Shown piece after piece: positions 38,301 through 50,757 of a stretch of DNA of 64,000 nucleotides; within the stretch, counting starts at the first letter, position 1, and each line of letters opens with the position of its first letter. A program made the position numbers and the translations under genes. The notes beneath the pieces are model-generated. The model did no database searches. It worked only from the letters and a program-made list of their open reading frames with translations, and was not told the DNA's origin. Source of the DNA: Mastacembelus armatus (lineage: Eukaryota; Chordata; Actinopteri; Synbranchiformes; Mastacembelidae); the NCBI RefSeq assembly GCF_900324485.2, contig NC_046648.1, positions 16,985,739 through 17,049,738 on the forward strand. Direction: 5' to 3'.

Positions 38301-41300
38301 CATTCGAGCCTCAGGACCCAAATTTTGGAAAATTCTGGTGCTTTCCGTAGTCTGTCCCACTAATTCCCTCTCTAACATCACCTCTCCTCTGTTGTTCACC
38401 TCAGTTGCTTCACCTACCCTTCCTCCAAGCTCATCTCCCTGTATTTCTTCTTCACTTTCACCCATTCTTTCTTCGACCTCCTGACTCCAGCCCTCAGTGG
38501 AGGGGATGGGGAGATCAGAAGTAAAGTCACAGTTAAGAATGGGGCAGCTGCTAGGCTTGTACAGCTTGCTCACAGGTACATACAACTCCACTTTCTTCTC
38601 TCTGCATTCTTCTTTTTCTTTTTCTGATAATATAACCTGACTGTCATCTCTTTCTTGGGTAATCTTCTGCCCAGTATCTGCCTTTTCAAACTGAAGATGA
38701 GCAGAAGGCTCAATATCTTTGTCCATACTAGAAGGCTCAATATCTTTGTCCATACTAGAAGGCTCAATATCTTTGTCCATACTGTGATCCTCCTTCCCTT
38801 CTGTGCCTAACACTGTGTCAGCAAGAGTGTGTGTAGGTGTATCATTATGCATTATTGTGAGTTGGTCAGCATGCATGTTGCCTTGGCTCTGCCTCATACC
38901 TCTGAATTCCTCCACCTCCACTGGGTCCTCCATCTCTAGCTCTGAGTGCTGTTCAGATGAAAACTGAATCTCTCTAGTCCCCTGTGCAACCTCCTCTTGA
39001 CTGCTGTTCTTGAACGCTGCCTCAGTCTCTTTGATGCTTTGTTCTCCTTGTACCTTCGGGTTAGGTTCATCCACAATCTCTTCCTCTGAGTGTCCCAGGA
39101 TCGTACTCACCACATTCTTGGCCCATTTTAGGTGGGGGGCTTGGGAATGCCGCTGAGGCTCCTCGGACATGCTCCATGCCATGCTCTTTCGGATCCGAAA
39201 GGCCTCAAGTTCTTCTGCACTCATCGCTCCAGTGTTTAGCCCATCATTTTTTTCAAAATTCACCTCAGAATAAACATGAGCGTAATCATTACTGGGCATA
39301 GAAGAAGGTTGGTCCCTTTTCTTGCCTGTTAATTCTCTATGTTTCTCTCTCCACTTTACAAGGAGTTTTTCAGTCTCTGAGTCTCTTTTATTCTTCCCCA
39401 TTTCAGTATACGAGTCCTCCACTTTGCTCCTGATTTCTTCTCCAGTCTCCGTGTCTTGAAGCTCTGTGTCTTGTTTGTTAATGATCGTGTATTCATCATT
39501 TCTAACCAGTGTCAGATGCAGGTCATCATGAGTTTGCTCTGTGGAGTCATCACTCACCTGATGGCACTTTTCTAAATTTGTGTCATCTGTTTCTACATCT
39601 CCCACCAAATCAACTTGTGATGGTGACATATCATCGTGTTTTGATGGGGCAAGAGTGTGCCCAATCACATAGAAGACAATCTTTGGCAGTTTTTCCCTCC
39701 CCTGTTCCTCTTGATCAATGACTTCCTCCTTCTCCTTTGTCCATTCCTCTCCCCTATCCTCACCTCCTTCACAGTCCTTGAAGCCAACAGGTGAGGGGCT
39801 GTCCTGTGTTACTTCACCTTCCAAGAACTCCTGACAGTCCTCAAACTCCTCATCTTCATCATCCTCTCTCTCGTCCTCATCGCCTCCACCACTGGACACA
39901 GTGACAAAGTCGTCCTCTCCTGACAACATTCTGTCCTTCTCTTGCTTCCACCCTGTGTCACTTCCTCCTTCGCTTTCAGAGCGTGTCAAATAATCACTCC
40001 CACCCTCTTCCTCTCTGTCACCATCCTCCGTGTTATCTGTCACATTCTCTCCCTCTGCATCCCTCCGCCAGCTCCCTTCTATCCCTCCATCACTGTCAGA
40101 CAGCTGTTCCTTCCCGCTATTATCTGTCTCTCTCCAGACCTCCCTAAATTCGTCTCCATCTACACTCACACCCTCTGTCTCCTCTGTCCTGTACTCAATT
40201 TTCCCACTGTGTCCTCCTCTGTAACGGCTTTGGTCTGTGTAGCTCTCAACTGGTTCCTCTTCTGCTTGCTGCCCCTCTCTTCCCCACTCCCTCTGTGACT
40301 TCATACTTCTCTCTTCTTCTCTCCTCCTCTCTTTTTCCTTTGTGTGTCGTTCTGTGTTTATAAATTCTTCTTTACTATTCTTGCCCCTCTGTGGTTCTAA
40401 CCACATCCTTCTCTGCCCTGGCACGCTGCCTGTTGCTTCCCCTGCATCTTTCTCTTGTCTCTCTCTTCTTTTTTGCTCCCTTTGACTCCTTTCAGCAGCT
40501 CTCTGTGAATCTCTCTCTTCTATATCTCTTTCATTTTCAGTAGTGCTCTCCCTCCCCAATTCCCTCTCTTCATAACTATCTCTTTTGTGCTCTCTTTTTC
40601 TATATCTCATCTCACTGTCTATGTCATTACTCCACTCTCCACTGCTCTGGACTTGTTGGGGCCCCCTAGGAGAACGGCTGCTTCTCCCTGTTATATCATC
40701 CCACCTAGGATCAGCCTCTCTTCCCTTTCTTTCCCTATCCTTCCTGTGCTTGGACTCTTTGTATCTGTCATCCTCTCTCCTGTCGTTTGACCACACTCTG
40801 TCATCCTTCAAGTCTCCCCCACTTTCTTTCCATCTTTCCTCCTCCCTGTCTGCCTCTCTTGCTCGTCTCCTGTCAGCCTCTTGATATCTCTCCCTAATTT
40901 TCTCCACTCCCCTCTTCCTGGATCTATCCTCTTCCAGCTTTCTGTCCCAGTCTCTGTATCTGAGCTTGTCATCTTCCCTGTATCCCTGCCTATCTCGATC
41001 TCTCTCCCTGGATCTTTTGCCCTTGTTGTCCCCCTCACTTCTGCTGTGTTTATATACCAACTCCTCCCTCTCTCTGTCTCTCATTCTTTCCTCCCTGAAC
41101 ACTCTCTCCTCGCTGTCTCCTTCACTCATCGTGTCCCTCCTTCCTTCTCTCTGCTGCGCACTTTGCCTGTCCTTGCTATCTGAGTAGATCATCTCTCTGT
41201 CTTTTCGTCTGTGTGGAGATGGCATCCTACCCTCCCTCTCTCCCATCCTAGGCTTTGTCTTTTCTCTTTTTCTAGCATCTCTGTCTCTCTTGTCCAGTGA

Positions 41301-42606
41301 ATCACTCATATCTCTGCTCCTGTCATGAAAATAAGCATCAGGCTGTGGATATCTTTCCCTCAGTTGCAGTTTCTTATCTTCTACAAGTCTTCCTCCACTG
41401 TGTTTTCCCTCTTCCTTTTCTCTGCTGTAGGTCTCATCTCTTTCCGTCTCTCTGTACATCTCTCTCTGCAGTGCCCTCTCTCTTTTTCTCTCCCAGTCAT
41501 CTGTCTCTGTTCGTCTTGGCCTGTGTCTATGCCTCCTTTCCTCTCTTTTTTCATCAATATCATTGGTGGACATCATTCTTCTGCTGTGATCTGTGGGGAT
41601 TTTTTGAATTCTCGGAAACGTGTCGCCTTTCTTCATCCCAGTTTCTGCCCCTCTCTCTGATTCCACTACATTCAACAGTGGCCTCCCATTTCTACTTCTG
41701 TCATCTTTTTGTCTCCTTTCTCTCTCCCTCCACTCTTTTGGCCTGGGTACAGTAGCTTTACCTCTTTCATATCTCTCTCGTGGGTCCACATCTTTGTATC
41801 TTGCTTTGTCTCTCATTTTGTCCATATTTCTTTCCCTCCTCCACTCTTCCTCAGGGTTGCCGTCTCTATCTCGCACTGACTGGACAGTCATTGCTGGTCT
41901 GGGACTTGGATCCCGGGTGATTTTTCCACCTGGCTGAAGCTTGCAGTCAGATATGTTTATGTTAGATAAAGTGTCAAAGGGGGTGCAGCTGGGCCTTTTG
42001 GTTCCCATAGTCCCATTATTTGGAGAACCTGGAAGACAGTAACATTCATCAATTTTGAAATGAGACACCAAGAGTCAAAACATTTTCAGATGCATATTCA
42101 CTGATATGTAGGTCAAATTAAAATCAGAAGGCTCTACAAACTCAGCTATTTAGGTCATTTTCAAAAAGTTCATTTGCAAATGATTTGTCACGTGGTTTAG
42201 TAATGTTACTACTACCTCTGAAAAGTTATCATTTCTGCAAGCAATTCAGCAATGTTTTCAGTCTGTTATTCTGTTAATTATTTAAAATGAAACCATCTGA
42301 TAATTGAAGCAAAGAAAACTTTGCAATAGAAAAGCAACAAAGAGAAAAGGTGACACCCTCTTACAGTTCCCTGAGAATGCAGCACAGACAAGCAAAGCAC
42401 AGCATACCAAAAGACATCTTTTACCACACAAGAGCCTGTGACACATAGGCAGGGCATGCAACATGTAAACCATAACTAGGACAGATGTAAATTGCCGTGT
42501 AAACCAGAAGCAATCTGCAGAAGTGTTTATCTGAAATCCCACAAAAATAGTAAAGTGACTCACCTGAATGTGGTATCCTGAGGAGTCCCACTCTCCCCCC
42601 CTCCAT
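32304..42606 (-). CDS. arhgef5-like: Ephexin-family Rho guanine nucleotide exchange factor, ARHGEF5-like
   Basis: Fifteen coding exons in coding order: 42606-42564, 42028-38189, 37477-37432, 37206-37157, 36522-36152, 35507-35347, 35167-35015, 34825-34696, 34598-34524, 34414-34325, 33799-33657, 33460-33317, 33215-33145, 32700-32596, 32446-32304; 5565 nt, 1854 aa. Exon 2 (3840 nt) codes about 1280 residues that are very rich in Arg, Glu and Asp. After it come the ephexin signature LYQQYNEAAQNFE, a proline-rich stretch, a DH domain at about 1450-1650 (VTSEASYCRSL, LRSFLVLPFQRITRIKLL), a PH domain at about 1655-1772 and an SH3 domain at about 1775-1835 (DELSLEKADIILV, GWVPKSHLE). DH-PH proteins load GTP onto Rho GTPases. 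Among ephexins only ARHGEF5 has such a long N-terminus, and human ARHGEF5 lies near TRPV5/6. The first ATG is set by a small exon that splices in phase. Confidence 0.88.
37677..37698. repeat. Short (TA)n tract
   Basis: About eleven TA units in intron 2 of the GEF gene. Confidence 0.8.
38704..38784 (-). repeat. Three in-frame 27-bp repeats in the GEF gene
   Basis: Units at 38704-38730, 38731-38757 and 38758-38784 are almost identical and code for SSMDKDIEP three times. The frame is kept, so copy number can vary without breaking the protein. Confidence 0.9.
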
Positions 42607-43217
42607 TCTAGCTCAGTGTAACAGCATTGGGTTGCACAACACACAGGAATTCATTCCATGTGTTCACATTATCTAGGTGACATAAACATCTTCCATTTTT
42701 CAGATATTTCTGATCTTCTTTTTAGTTTTTCTCAGCGCTTTAACTCTTCTGAAAAACTTAATGTTTACGCCTGAGCTCTCCCTGCTTTTCCCTCTAAGTC
42801 TTTCCCCACCTCCCTCCTTCCTTAAATTCCCAAACAAGTCTCAACAGATTGACACTTATCTTTTCCCTCCTCCTTCTCACTGTCTTGTCTTCTCAGTCGC
42901 TGTTACTGAACAGGGAGCTCTCCAGTAAGTCAAACAAAAAGCCTGTTGAGTCTCTCAGCAGCTTCAGTTCTTTCCCTTCCCCTCTACGGCTGATATGATC
43001 GCCTGTGTGGACCGCCTCTGGCAAAAAAGTACACAACTCTCTGTTCTACCCTGCCCCATTCTTCTCTCACAAAATACAGGAAGTGCAGCTCCTTGGCACC
43101 TTTCTTAGAGCAGTGATTGGTTGACATAAAGTAGCCGGGTGTGTCTGCACAACACACAGCCAGGTAAGGACTAAAAAGGAGAGTGGGGGAGGGGAGAAAG
43201 AGAGTGAGGATTGAGAG

Positions 43218-43232
43218 CACACACACGCACAC

Positions 43233-43281
<49 letters not shown>
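43218..43281. repeat. (CA)n microsatellite
   Basis: A CA run of 64 bp with two early GCAC interruptions. Confidence 0.95.
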
Positions 43282-43283
<2 letters not shown>

Positions 43284-43639
43284 AGAGCTCAATGAAGCCT
43301 ATTAAAACTTCCCTACATTCCTTGAGCATTAGTAAAGCAGAAGAAAGGGAAACACAAACAGCTTCTTCTGATTAAAAAAAAAAAAGGTGAAGTAATCATA
43401 AAGGTGGAAACAAAAGTAGTGGCAAACCAGTGGTGCAGTGTGAATTATTTCAGTTACACCTTTACTGTGATGAGCTGAGAAAGATTTGACTATCACAGCT
43501 CTGCATCATTAGCATTACTGAATAAGGACAGTAAGACCTAACTAGGATCACTTTCACACTTGTTTTCTTGTTTTGCTGCCCTCATTAGCCCTACTCAGGT
43601 TTTACTTCATTTTGCATTTGCCTAACTCATTTACTAACT

Positions 43640-43905
43640 ATCTTTTTCTGAGAGAAGTGTTTCTTAAAACTTGGTCTTCCTATTTTATATTTGTAAAGAC
43701 ATTAGATTTAGCTGGGTGTCTCATGTCTGTACAGAAAATATGAAGCTACCACCAGCAGCCAGTTAGCTTAGCTTAGCATGAAGCCTGAAAACAGGGGAAA
43801 ACTGCATATTTACTGTACATATTGGAGTGATATCAATCTTCTCATCTATATCTCCCAAAAAAAGCAAATAAGGGTGTTTCACAAAATGCTGAACTACTGT
43901 TTTAA
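43640..43905. repeat. Common fish repeat with agctaagctaactgg motif
   Basis: On the plus strand: ccagttagcttagcttagca, gcctgaaaacaggggaaa, tatcaatcttctcatctat and gcaaataagggtgtttcaca. This is an abundant fish interspersed repeat; its class is unknown to me. Confidence 0.55.
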
Positions 43906-45370
43906 ACAAAGAGTAGTCATTTACACTAAAACCCTCATTTATATAAATGGACTGTAAAACCTATTAGAAACAACTCTCAGTATAATTTAGTACAAGTACC
44001 AGAAATAAACCCCCCAAAATTACTATGAAGATTAATCAACACTCACATATCTTAGCTAAGTAACTAAAATTATCTATGATATCTGAAGGTCCTCTTGCCC
44101 TGAAGGATAAGAAGCTGACAATGATGATCAAGGTGAAAAGGGTGAAAACTGGTCCTCTTAATTGTAATGTTGTTATTTTATTTCAATTGTTTCCCAATGG
44201 ACAGGACTGCTGAATCAGCGAAGGACAATGTGTATAAAATACTACCAAATAGTCTAAATAAAACCTTATCAAAAATATAAATACGCCTACATGCTACTGA
44301 GTAAATGTCATCATCTGTAATCTTATCATTTAAAACTGTTCTTATAGGGGTGTGCAAATTAAAATGCTGAATAGGAGACTGTACCATTGTTTAAGGCCAA
44401 TCAGTCTGATCAAAGCCTAAACAGATTAAAGGTTGTCTTGTATTTCAATTCATGGGGACAAATTGGAAGATTAAGGTTATGTTACAGAGACACTTTAAAA
44501 ATTCATATTCAAATGAAACACTGTTTTAGATAAACTCAGGCATGAGTATAGGTAGCAATCAAGCAAAAATATTCTCAAGCAAGCAGATGAACTTTGTATT
44601 GGACTGCCTGCAAACTTCAGTCTGATGTTTTGGCATGTAGGGGCCCTTTGTCAGAAAACAGCCCAGTTCTCTAACATACTTTCCTCCTGGAAGGATTAGA
44701 TCTTTCTCATGGAAGAAAACATTGGTAACTTGCTACCATTAGTTTCTACCAAAGAAAAATATTTTCAGCAATTTTCCCACACAAAAACTAATTTTAACTT
44801 CCAATTTCAGTGACAAAGATTGTTCAGTTGCCAGGGTTGCAGGGTATTTTGTTAACAAAAATCAAACTAATGCAGTGTAACACAACAGTGAAATAAATCC
44901 CGCCATCATGAAGATTATATTAGTTTGCTTTTGTTAAAACATGTTTTAGAAAGCTGTTGAATCAACTTTATGGTCATCTTGGAGGCTCCTTTAGTTTGGT
45001 TTAATTGATATGAATTATAATCCAACATTTACGCAAAAAAGTAAGAGAGTTTATTTTCACTTAGACAGAGGAAAGATAAAATAGGCCACGTCAAGTGATT
45101 TGGTCATTACCAACAAAGCAATAAATAAATTCATCATAAGCAAATAACAATAATAATACAGATTAAAAATAGAATCATAACCTGACATTTCCATTACCAT
45201 AAATTGAATGAAAATGACGGTGGTGGTCTTCAGGGCTTAATTGTGGGATAAGATATAAATGATTTTGATTTGTTTCATCCCCACCCTCTCAGAGAGCTGT
45301 AAATCCAGCGTATGTTGTGTTCATTTTCACTTTTTCTATCATGAACTCATGCGCATACTTTTCCTTCCAG

Positions 45371-45480
45371 TGACGTGGGAGCGCGAAGCTCTCAGGTCAG
45401 CTGACCCGTAAGGCAGCTCATTGGTCGCGATGGACGGTCACATGTACAACTACGGTCACATGCGTGCGTGAGTGCGTTCA
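45371..45480 (+). promoter_or_regulatory. Likely M6PR core promoter
   Basis: GC-richer than its surroundings, just ahead of the probable leader. It holds TGACGTGG (45371-45378, the ATF6/XBP1-type element), a perfect 12-bp palindrome GGTCAGCTGACC (45395-45406), an inverted CCAAT box (attgg, about 45420) and two copies of acggtcacatg (45434-45444 and 45452-45462) that contain the TFE/MITF-type M-box core TCACATG. Binding is inferred from motif match only. Confidence 0.45.
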
Positions 45481-45798
45481 GTCTCACTTCCTCGTTGTCT
45501 GTAGCCTGTTAGCCTACTGGTCATTCACTTCAAACGTTTCGAGGAAAGGTGGCTTTATTATCCCGGACAGAAAATAGCTAACGACGTTTAGCCCTAAAGC
45601 TCCTGACTGCATGAAAAGTTCGTTTATTTTAGTTGCGGGAACGAAATACAGCGGTCTTATTGCTGACACAAAGTCACCAGGAAGCGACAGCAGCGTGAGG
45701 AAGCTCACATTATTTACATGTTTAAACATCTGACAGCTTGTATGTTAAACCCTGACTAACAAATAAACCCTTCCCACTCGTTTACAGCAGAAGAAGTC

Positions 45799-48120
45799 AT
45801 GAAGGTAGGTGCACAAAAGTTTACCAATGTCAAGCTTTTCAGAGGAGCTGTTTCCTCTGGAAAACTTATTTCCTCATGTTTATTTCCTCAAACACCAAAA
45901 TTTAAAAAAAAACAAAAAAAACAAAACATGCTGAATGTGAAGTCCTGCATGATAGTCATTTAATGTTCACAAGACACCATCTTTAGGATTTGGGACATTA
46001 GAAAGGGACTTTTTCTTATTTCTGATAAAACATTTAATCTGCTAACTGAGTAAACAATCGACAGGTTAATCGAAAATGCAAATAATCATTAGCTGCAGCC
46101 CCTTCTAATAGAAGATAAGGAGATACATATGTTCTTAACCAGAATTGAAACAGCATTTTTTTTTTTTTTTTTTTTTTTTACAGTAGTTAATATCAAACAG
46201 AATTTTCATCATTAACAGATTCAGGCTTATTACAAATGGGAGGATGTGGTGATTTTACTTCGTAAATTAATTAAGTTAGTTACAGACCCAATTCTAACTC
46301 TTTTGGAATGAGTTTGTAAAACTGCGTGGATAAAAAGAAGAAACGTTTCTCTCATATATAAAATTATGTCTCTGTATTACAATCATGCTGTATGAAAAAC
46401 AGGTAATGATTAGCCTATTGCCAAAATAGACCTAATTTTCTGTCAGCTGACTAATTGATTTACTGAATACAACTTTGAGCTCCAAGGGGACTTGCTCCAA
46501 CAGTGTTACCACATGGATGTAACATCTGTTACAGGTGCTCAGCATTCTTAGTGGAGGACGCTTCCTGGTGTGGTCCCTGGTGTTTGAGCTGGTCCTTTGT
46601 GGGGTGTTTGCTACTAACAGCACAGAGAGATGCAAGCTGTTCTCTAAGTCTGACTCAGAAAAGAAAGCCCTCAATCGACTACAGCCTCTCACCAACAAGA
46701 AGTAAGTAGCTCAGATGTGTACCTGTATATTCAGTGTCACTGATATGGCATTGTTTTTGGGATCCCCTTTTAAAAATCAGCATATTGAACATGTTATTTA
46801 GACTTAGTCCTTTGCTATTGAGTGTTGTGCTTTTCACATTTGTCTCACATATTATTGATTGGAATTTCTTTTCATGTTGACAGCTTTACAGTGGAGACCA
46901 AGAATGGAGACGAAAGTTACACATACGTGTTCCAGGTGTGTGGGGATGCAGGTGGCGTTCTAGGAGCTGGGGTTATTCAAGAGGGCATCAAGGAAAAAGG
47001 AAAGAAAGTAACTGTGATTGGCTTGTATAATGCAACACAGGCCATCGGAGGAAGTAAGTCACAGCTAGCAAAAAAAAAAAAAAAAGAATTTCATCAGACT
47101 TTTAACTTTTTCTGACCATGTGTGTGTTGGGTTTTTTTTAAGAATATCTTACCTTACAAATTTTCAAGAAGTGAAATTGGAATCTTGCATTGTTTTTTTT
47201 TTTTTGGCACCATATAAGCATAAGAAAAGCTGGAGAATAATGTGCAGTTCATTATTGAAATAACTCCAAACCGTTTCTACAGTGCTTTAAATCAGATGTC
47301 TGTTTTGAATTTTTCCTTCCCTTCCAGGCGACTGGGTGATGTTGATCTACAGAAACGGTGAGCGATATGATGCCCATTGCTCCCAGGAAATGAGGAAAGC
47401 CATTGTCATGATCTCTTGCAACAGGAAGACAGACATGGTAAAAGAAATATAGATGGCTTTTATTTGGACATTTAGATTAAAAATTGCATTTAGTGTGAAA
47501 ATGTTGTGCCTTTTTTAAATAAGCATAACCTTGTTTTTCCCTTTGTCACTCTCTCTGCCTCACTCACAGGGCCAGCTGGAGGTGGTGCTGGAGGACAGGA
47601 ATAGGGAACACGACTGCTTCTATCTGTTTGAGCTGGACTCCAGTGCAGTTTGCCCAGTGCTCGAGTCTAAGATGAGCACTGGCTCCTTATTGCTTATCAT
47701 GTACGTAATGACAGAAAAACTCTGTGTTAGAGCATATAATGTTATAAATGATCATTGATTGTAAATGCTTTCTTCTTTTAGTGCTATCTGTCTTCTGACT
47801 GTTTACCTCATTGGCGGTTTCCTATACCAGCGGCTCATTGTAGGAGCCAAAGGGATGGAGCAGTTTCCCAATTATGCATTCTGGGCGGAAGTTGGCAACC
47901 TGACAGCGGTAAGCCTGATCCAGTTGATAAATAACATTAGCAAAAGCTCAGAATCATGTATCTATTTTAGAAATTCAAAACAAACTTTACCTTACAGGAT
48001 GGATGCGACTTAGTCTGCCGGTCACGAAATCGAGAGGAGTCCCCAGCTTACAGACAAGCAGCCACAGAACCTTTAGAGCAAGAGCCAGAAGAGAGAGATG
48101 ACCACTTACTACCTATGTGA
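45799..48120 (+). CDS. m6pr: Cation-dependent mannose-6-phosphate receptor
   Basis: Seven coding exons: 45799-45804, 46535-46701, 46884-47053, 47328-47437, 47570-47700, 47782-47908, 47998-48120; 834 nt, 277 aa, the same length as the human protein. It binds mannose-6-phosphate tags on new acid hydrolases in the trans-Golgi and carries them to endosomes. Seen: a signal peptide ([17 protein letters not shown]), a lumenal domain at about 30-185 with paired cysteines, NATQ sequon, [12 protein letters not shown] (sugar-binding Arg and Glu/Tyr region), one membrane span at about 188-212, and a cytoplasmic tail ending ERDDHLLPM, the acidic-dileucine sorting signal read by GGA adaptors. The first coding exon holds only Met-Lys and is fixed by an acceptor (ttacag|cagaagaag) just upstream. 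PHC1 follows downstream, as in humans. Confidence 0.96.
46157..46180. repeat. Poly-T tract in M6PR intron 1
   Basis: A run of about 24 T; low complexity. Confidence 0.8.
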
Positions 48121-49540
48121 CCTCAAAATGTCAGAAATGGGACAGAAATTTTCACTGGTTTCACAGGTTAGATGAAAATGCTCCTAGACACAAGTCTGTT
48201 TTCTTTTGCTGGTTTACATCAGAATCTGTGTTTCCAGACTTGTGCCTAGGACGACTACTGAGAGATCTGTTTGTCACTTAGATGGCATGTTACTCATTAG
48301 ACTGACAGACCTGTCTCCTCTGCATTTCATGTTTGACGATTAATCTCAAACAAATGAGTAACTTTTATCCAGCATTACAAAGTGGCAATAAAGACTGGAT
48401 CTCCTTCCATGGAAATCTGGCACAAAAGAAGTTGAATTTCTGTGTGATCTAAACTTAGTGAGATATTTCAATTTTTTTTCTGCTTGTCTAATGGTTGTTA
48501 TTTGAAGTTCATGCAGGCTGCAGCAAGCTGTTCTCACTGGGGTCCTGTTTATGCACTGACAGTTGCAGGGTACAAAATACACAAGTGCTTTTGCTTGTGT
48601 AAATTGGCTGTAATTGGTTCATGTTTTAGTTGAAAGTTGTAAAATGATAGTGTTTTATTCTAGTACTTTGACAGCATTGTTGCAAAAATAGAAATTGCTG
48701 CAAAAAAACGCTTGACTCATTTAGATTTTTTTGTTGTACATTTTCCTTTTCATTTATCGGTAAAGCTTCCTCATAGGAGTCTGAGCTTGACAGTCATACC
48801 TAACCATGATTTTAAGTTTTTATTTGAACAGTCAGCAATGTTATTAAGACCATGCTAAGTGAGTTTCGCATCTGAAACAAAGCATCAAATGAAATTTAAA
48901 AATGTTATATGCCTTTAAATTGCTTTTTTCCCCCTTATAAATGCTACTCTAACAGTAAGGGGCAATTTATATATAAATGCTACTCTAACAGTAAGGGGCA
49001 ATTTATATATAAATGTGTGACTTCTAAAACGCTGCCCAAGCCCCAGATGCACTGCTGGGTGCACACACCAACATTATAGTCTCTGGACTCATTTTTGACC
49101 AAATATTCAGGCTCCTTCATGCCTTCTTTACTAAGATACACAAAGTGACAATGAAAGCACTTCATGTTCTGTATAGTTGGATATCAGTGTAGTTTATAAT
49201 ATTTTTACATAAATCTATTCTAGTTATTAATGCCGCTTAGGACTTTTTGAATATGATGGGGGAAAAAAAACATGTTAGGAGGTTTCAGTGAACCAAGTTA
49301 TTAAATTACTGTCAGTGTGAGCACTTACGCTTGTTTGCTTAAAGTTTGTTTCTATCTTTTTGTTCTTTAATGTTGACATTTATTTTGTTTAGTTCAAAGA
49401 GTTATCTCCTGGATTACAATGCGATGGAAATGGTTACACCTATGGTTGTAGTGAACTGAACAACATCTGGACTGACAAAATGCCCTGTTTGTTTCAAGTT
49501 ACAAACCTTTTTTGTTTCTGATTCCATTAAAAAAAATGTG
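48121..49540 (+). other. M6PR 3' untranslated region
   Basis: An early polyadenylation signal (aataaa, about 48387) and a later attaaa near 49525 frame a plausible 3' UTR. It contains a 36-bp tandem duplication at 48939-49012. The later end is a guess. Confidence 0.4.
48939..49012. repeat. 36-bp tandem duplication
   Basis: Two near-perfect copies of a unit containing gctactctaacagtaagggg, starting at 48939 and 48975. Confidence 0.85.
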
Positions 49541-49705
49541 AAACTAGTTTATGTCCATTGTAATGGTGAACTCACCACACCAAAGTGCACTCAACTTTAA
49601 AGGTTTAATGGATTCAAAAATGTTTTAATATAAATGTTACATGCATAATTTATTTAATTAGTAATTCATACTTACATACATACAAATGAATAGAATGATT
49701 AAGAC

Positions 49706-49825
49706 CCATCCATCCATTATCTATACCCGCTTATTCCTAATTAGGGTCAGAGGGAGCCTATCCCAGCTCTCTTCGGGTGAAAGGCAGGGATTCACTCTGG
49801 ACAGCTCCAGTCTATTGCAGGGCCA
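49706..49825 (-). repeat. Teleost dispersed repeat end
   Basis: catccatccattatctatac, cctatcccagctctcttcgg and ccagtctattgcagggcc are the reverse of the 3' part of the family at 25117 and 19850. Confidence 0.6.
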
Positions 49826-50652
49826 GAATGATTAAGATGTTTTTGTTAATCTTGATATTACCTTATATTGGCAAGTGTTTCAGTGAAATAGAATCAGGTT
49901 TAACAGGTTCTTTCTTAAACCAGGCCTGAAGGCTAAAAATGCAAATTTACCAGGAAACCTTTTTCAGTGAATAACTTGGCTGGGATACAGAAAAAAAACA
50001 GACAAATGATTCATGGAAACTATAATTAGCCCTCTCCACTTCAACAATTCAAACCTAAACACCACATTTATTAGTCATTTAGTGCACCTAGTCTTCATTT
50101 TTTTAAATGAAACATCTGTCATGATGGTGAGGATAAAGAAATATATGAATTCAAAGGCAAACTTTGTATCTTGCGCGAAAGCATAGTTGCAAGCTGTGTT
50201 CATTAAAGATGTAAATGAGATGCGGTTGTAAAAGGACATCCTGGAGATGTGACATAGAGTTGTGTTTATGCTTAAACAACTTTCAACTTTACTGGCAACT
50301 TAAGTCACATTAGTGTGCCCTCCTCACTATCCTCTATTGCCACCTACTGAGGAGCAGGGTGACCTGTTACAATTGCTAATACACGTATCTCCTGAAAAGG
50401 AAAAAAAAAAAAATCACAATTTCAGATTGTCTTCATTCATCCTCACCTGATAATTATTAACCTTTTCAGTTTTTCAGTGACAGCTTTACATGGATTAATC
50501 ACTACTGTTTATATGTACAAAGCTTGTCCATTCCATTGCAATGGAAATTCCAAAGTTAAATACAGTTTGTTCTACCCAACAGCTGAGAAAGCAGCATCAT
50601 ATAGCCTGCGCACATCAAGAAATGTTGTGTAAGAGCTGCAGGCGCATAAATG

Positions 50653-50757
50653 TGTGTTATTTTTTTGCTGGCTGGGTCTTAATTTATCCTAATAAAAAAT
50701 AATACACATTTGTGTTATTTTTTGGCTAGATGGGTCTTAATTTATCCTAATAAAATG
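50653..50757. repeat. Diverged tandem duplication
   Basis: tgtgttattttttggct followed by gggtcttaatttatcctaat occurs twice, about 55 bp apart. Confidence 0.7.

Larger units (their letters stand above)
42607..45370. other. Gap between the GEF and M6PR genes
   Basis: The genes are head-to-head. It contains the GEF upstream region, a long CA microsatellite at 43218-43281, a known fish repeat at about 43640-43905 and AT-rich unique sequence. I find no exon. Confidence 0.65.

Noticed and set aside
39509-41937. Several long plus-strand open frames rich in Ser, Leu and Pro
   Set aside because: They are the reverse shadow of the Arg/Glu/Asp-rich exon of the ARHGEF5-like gene; the biased codons remove stops from the opposite strand.
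42984-43292. Cys/Val-rich open frames on the minus strand
   Set aside because: They are translations of the CA microsatellite.
45395-45406. A true CLEAR element (GTCACGTGAC) in the M6PR promoter
   Set aside because: The palindrome reads GGTCAGCTGACC, with a CAGCTG rather than CACGTG core, so it does not meet the consensus; only the nearby TCACATG copies fit the related M-box.
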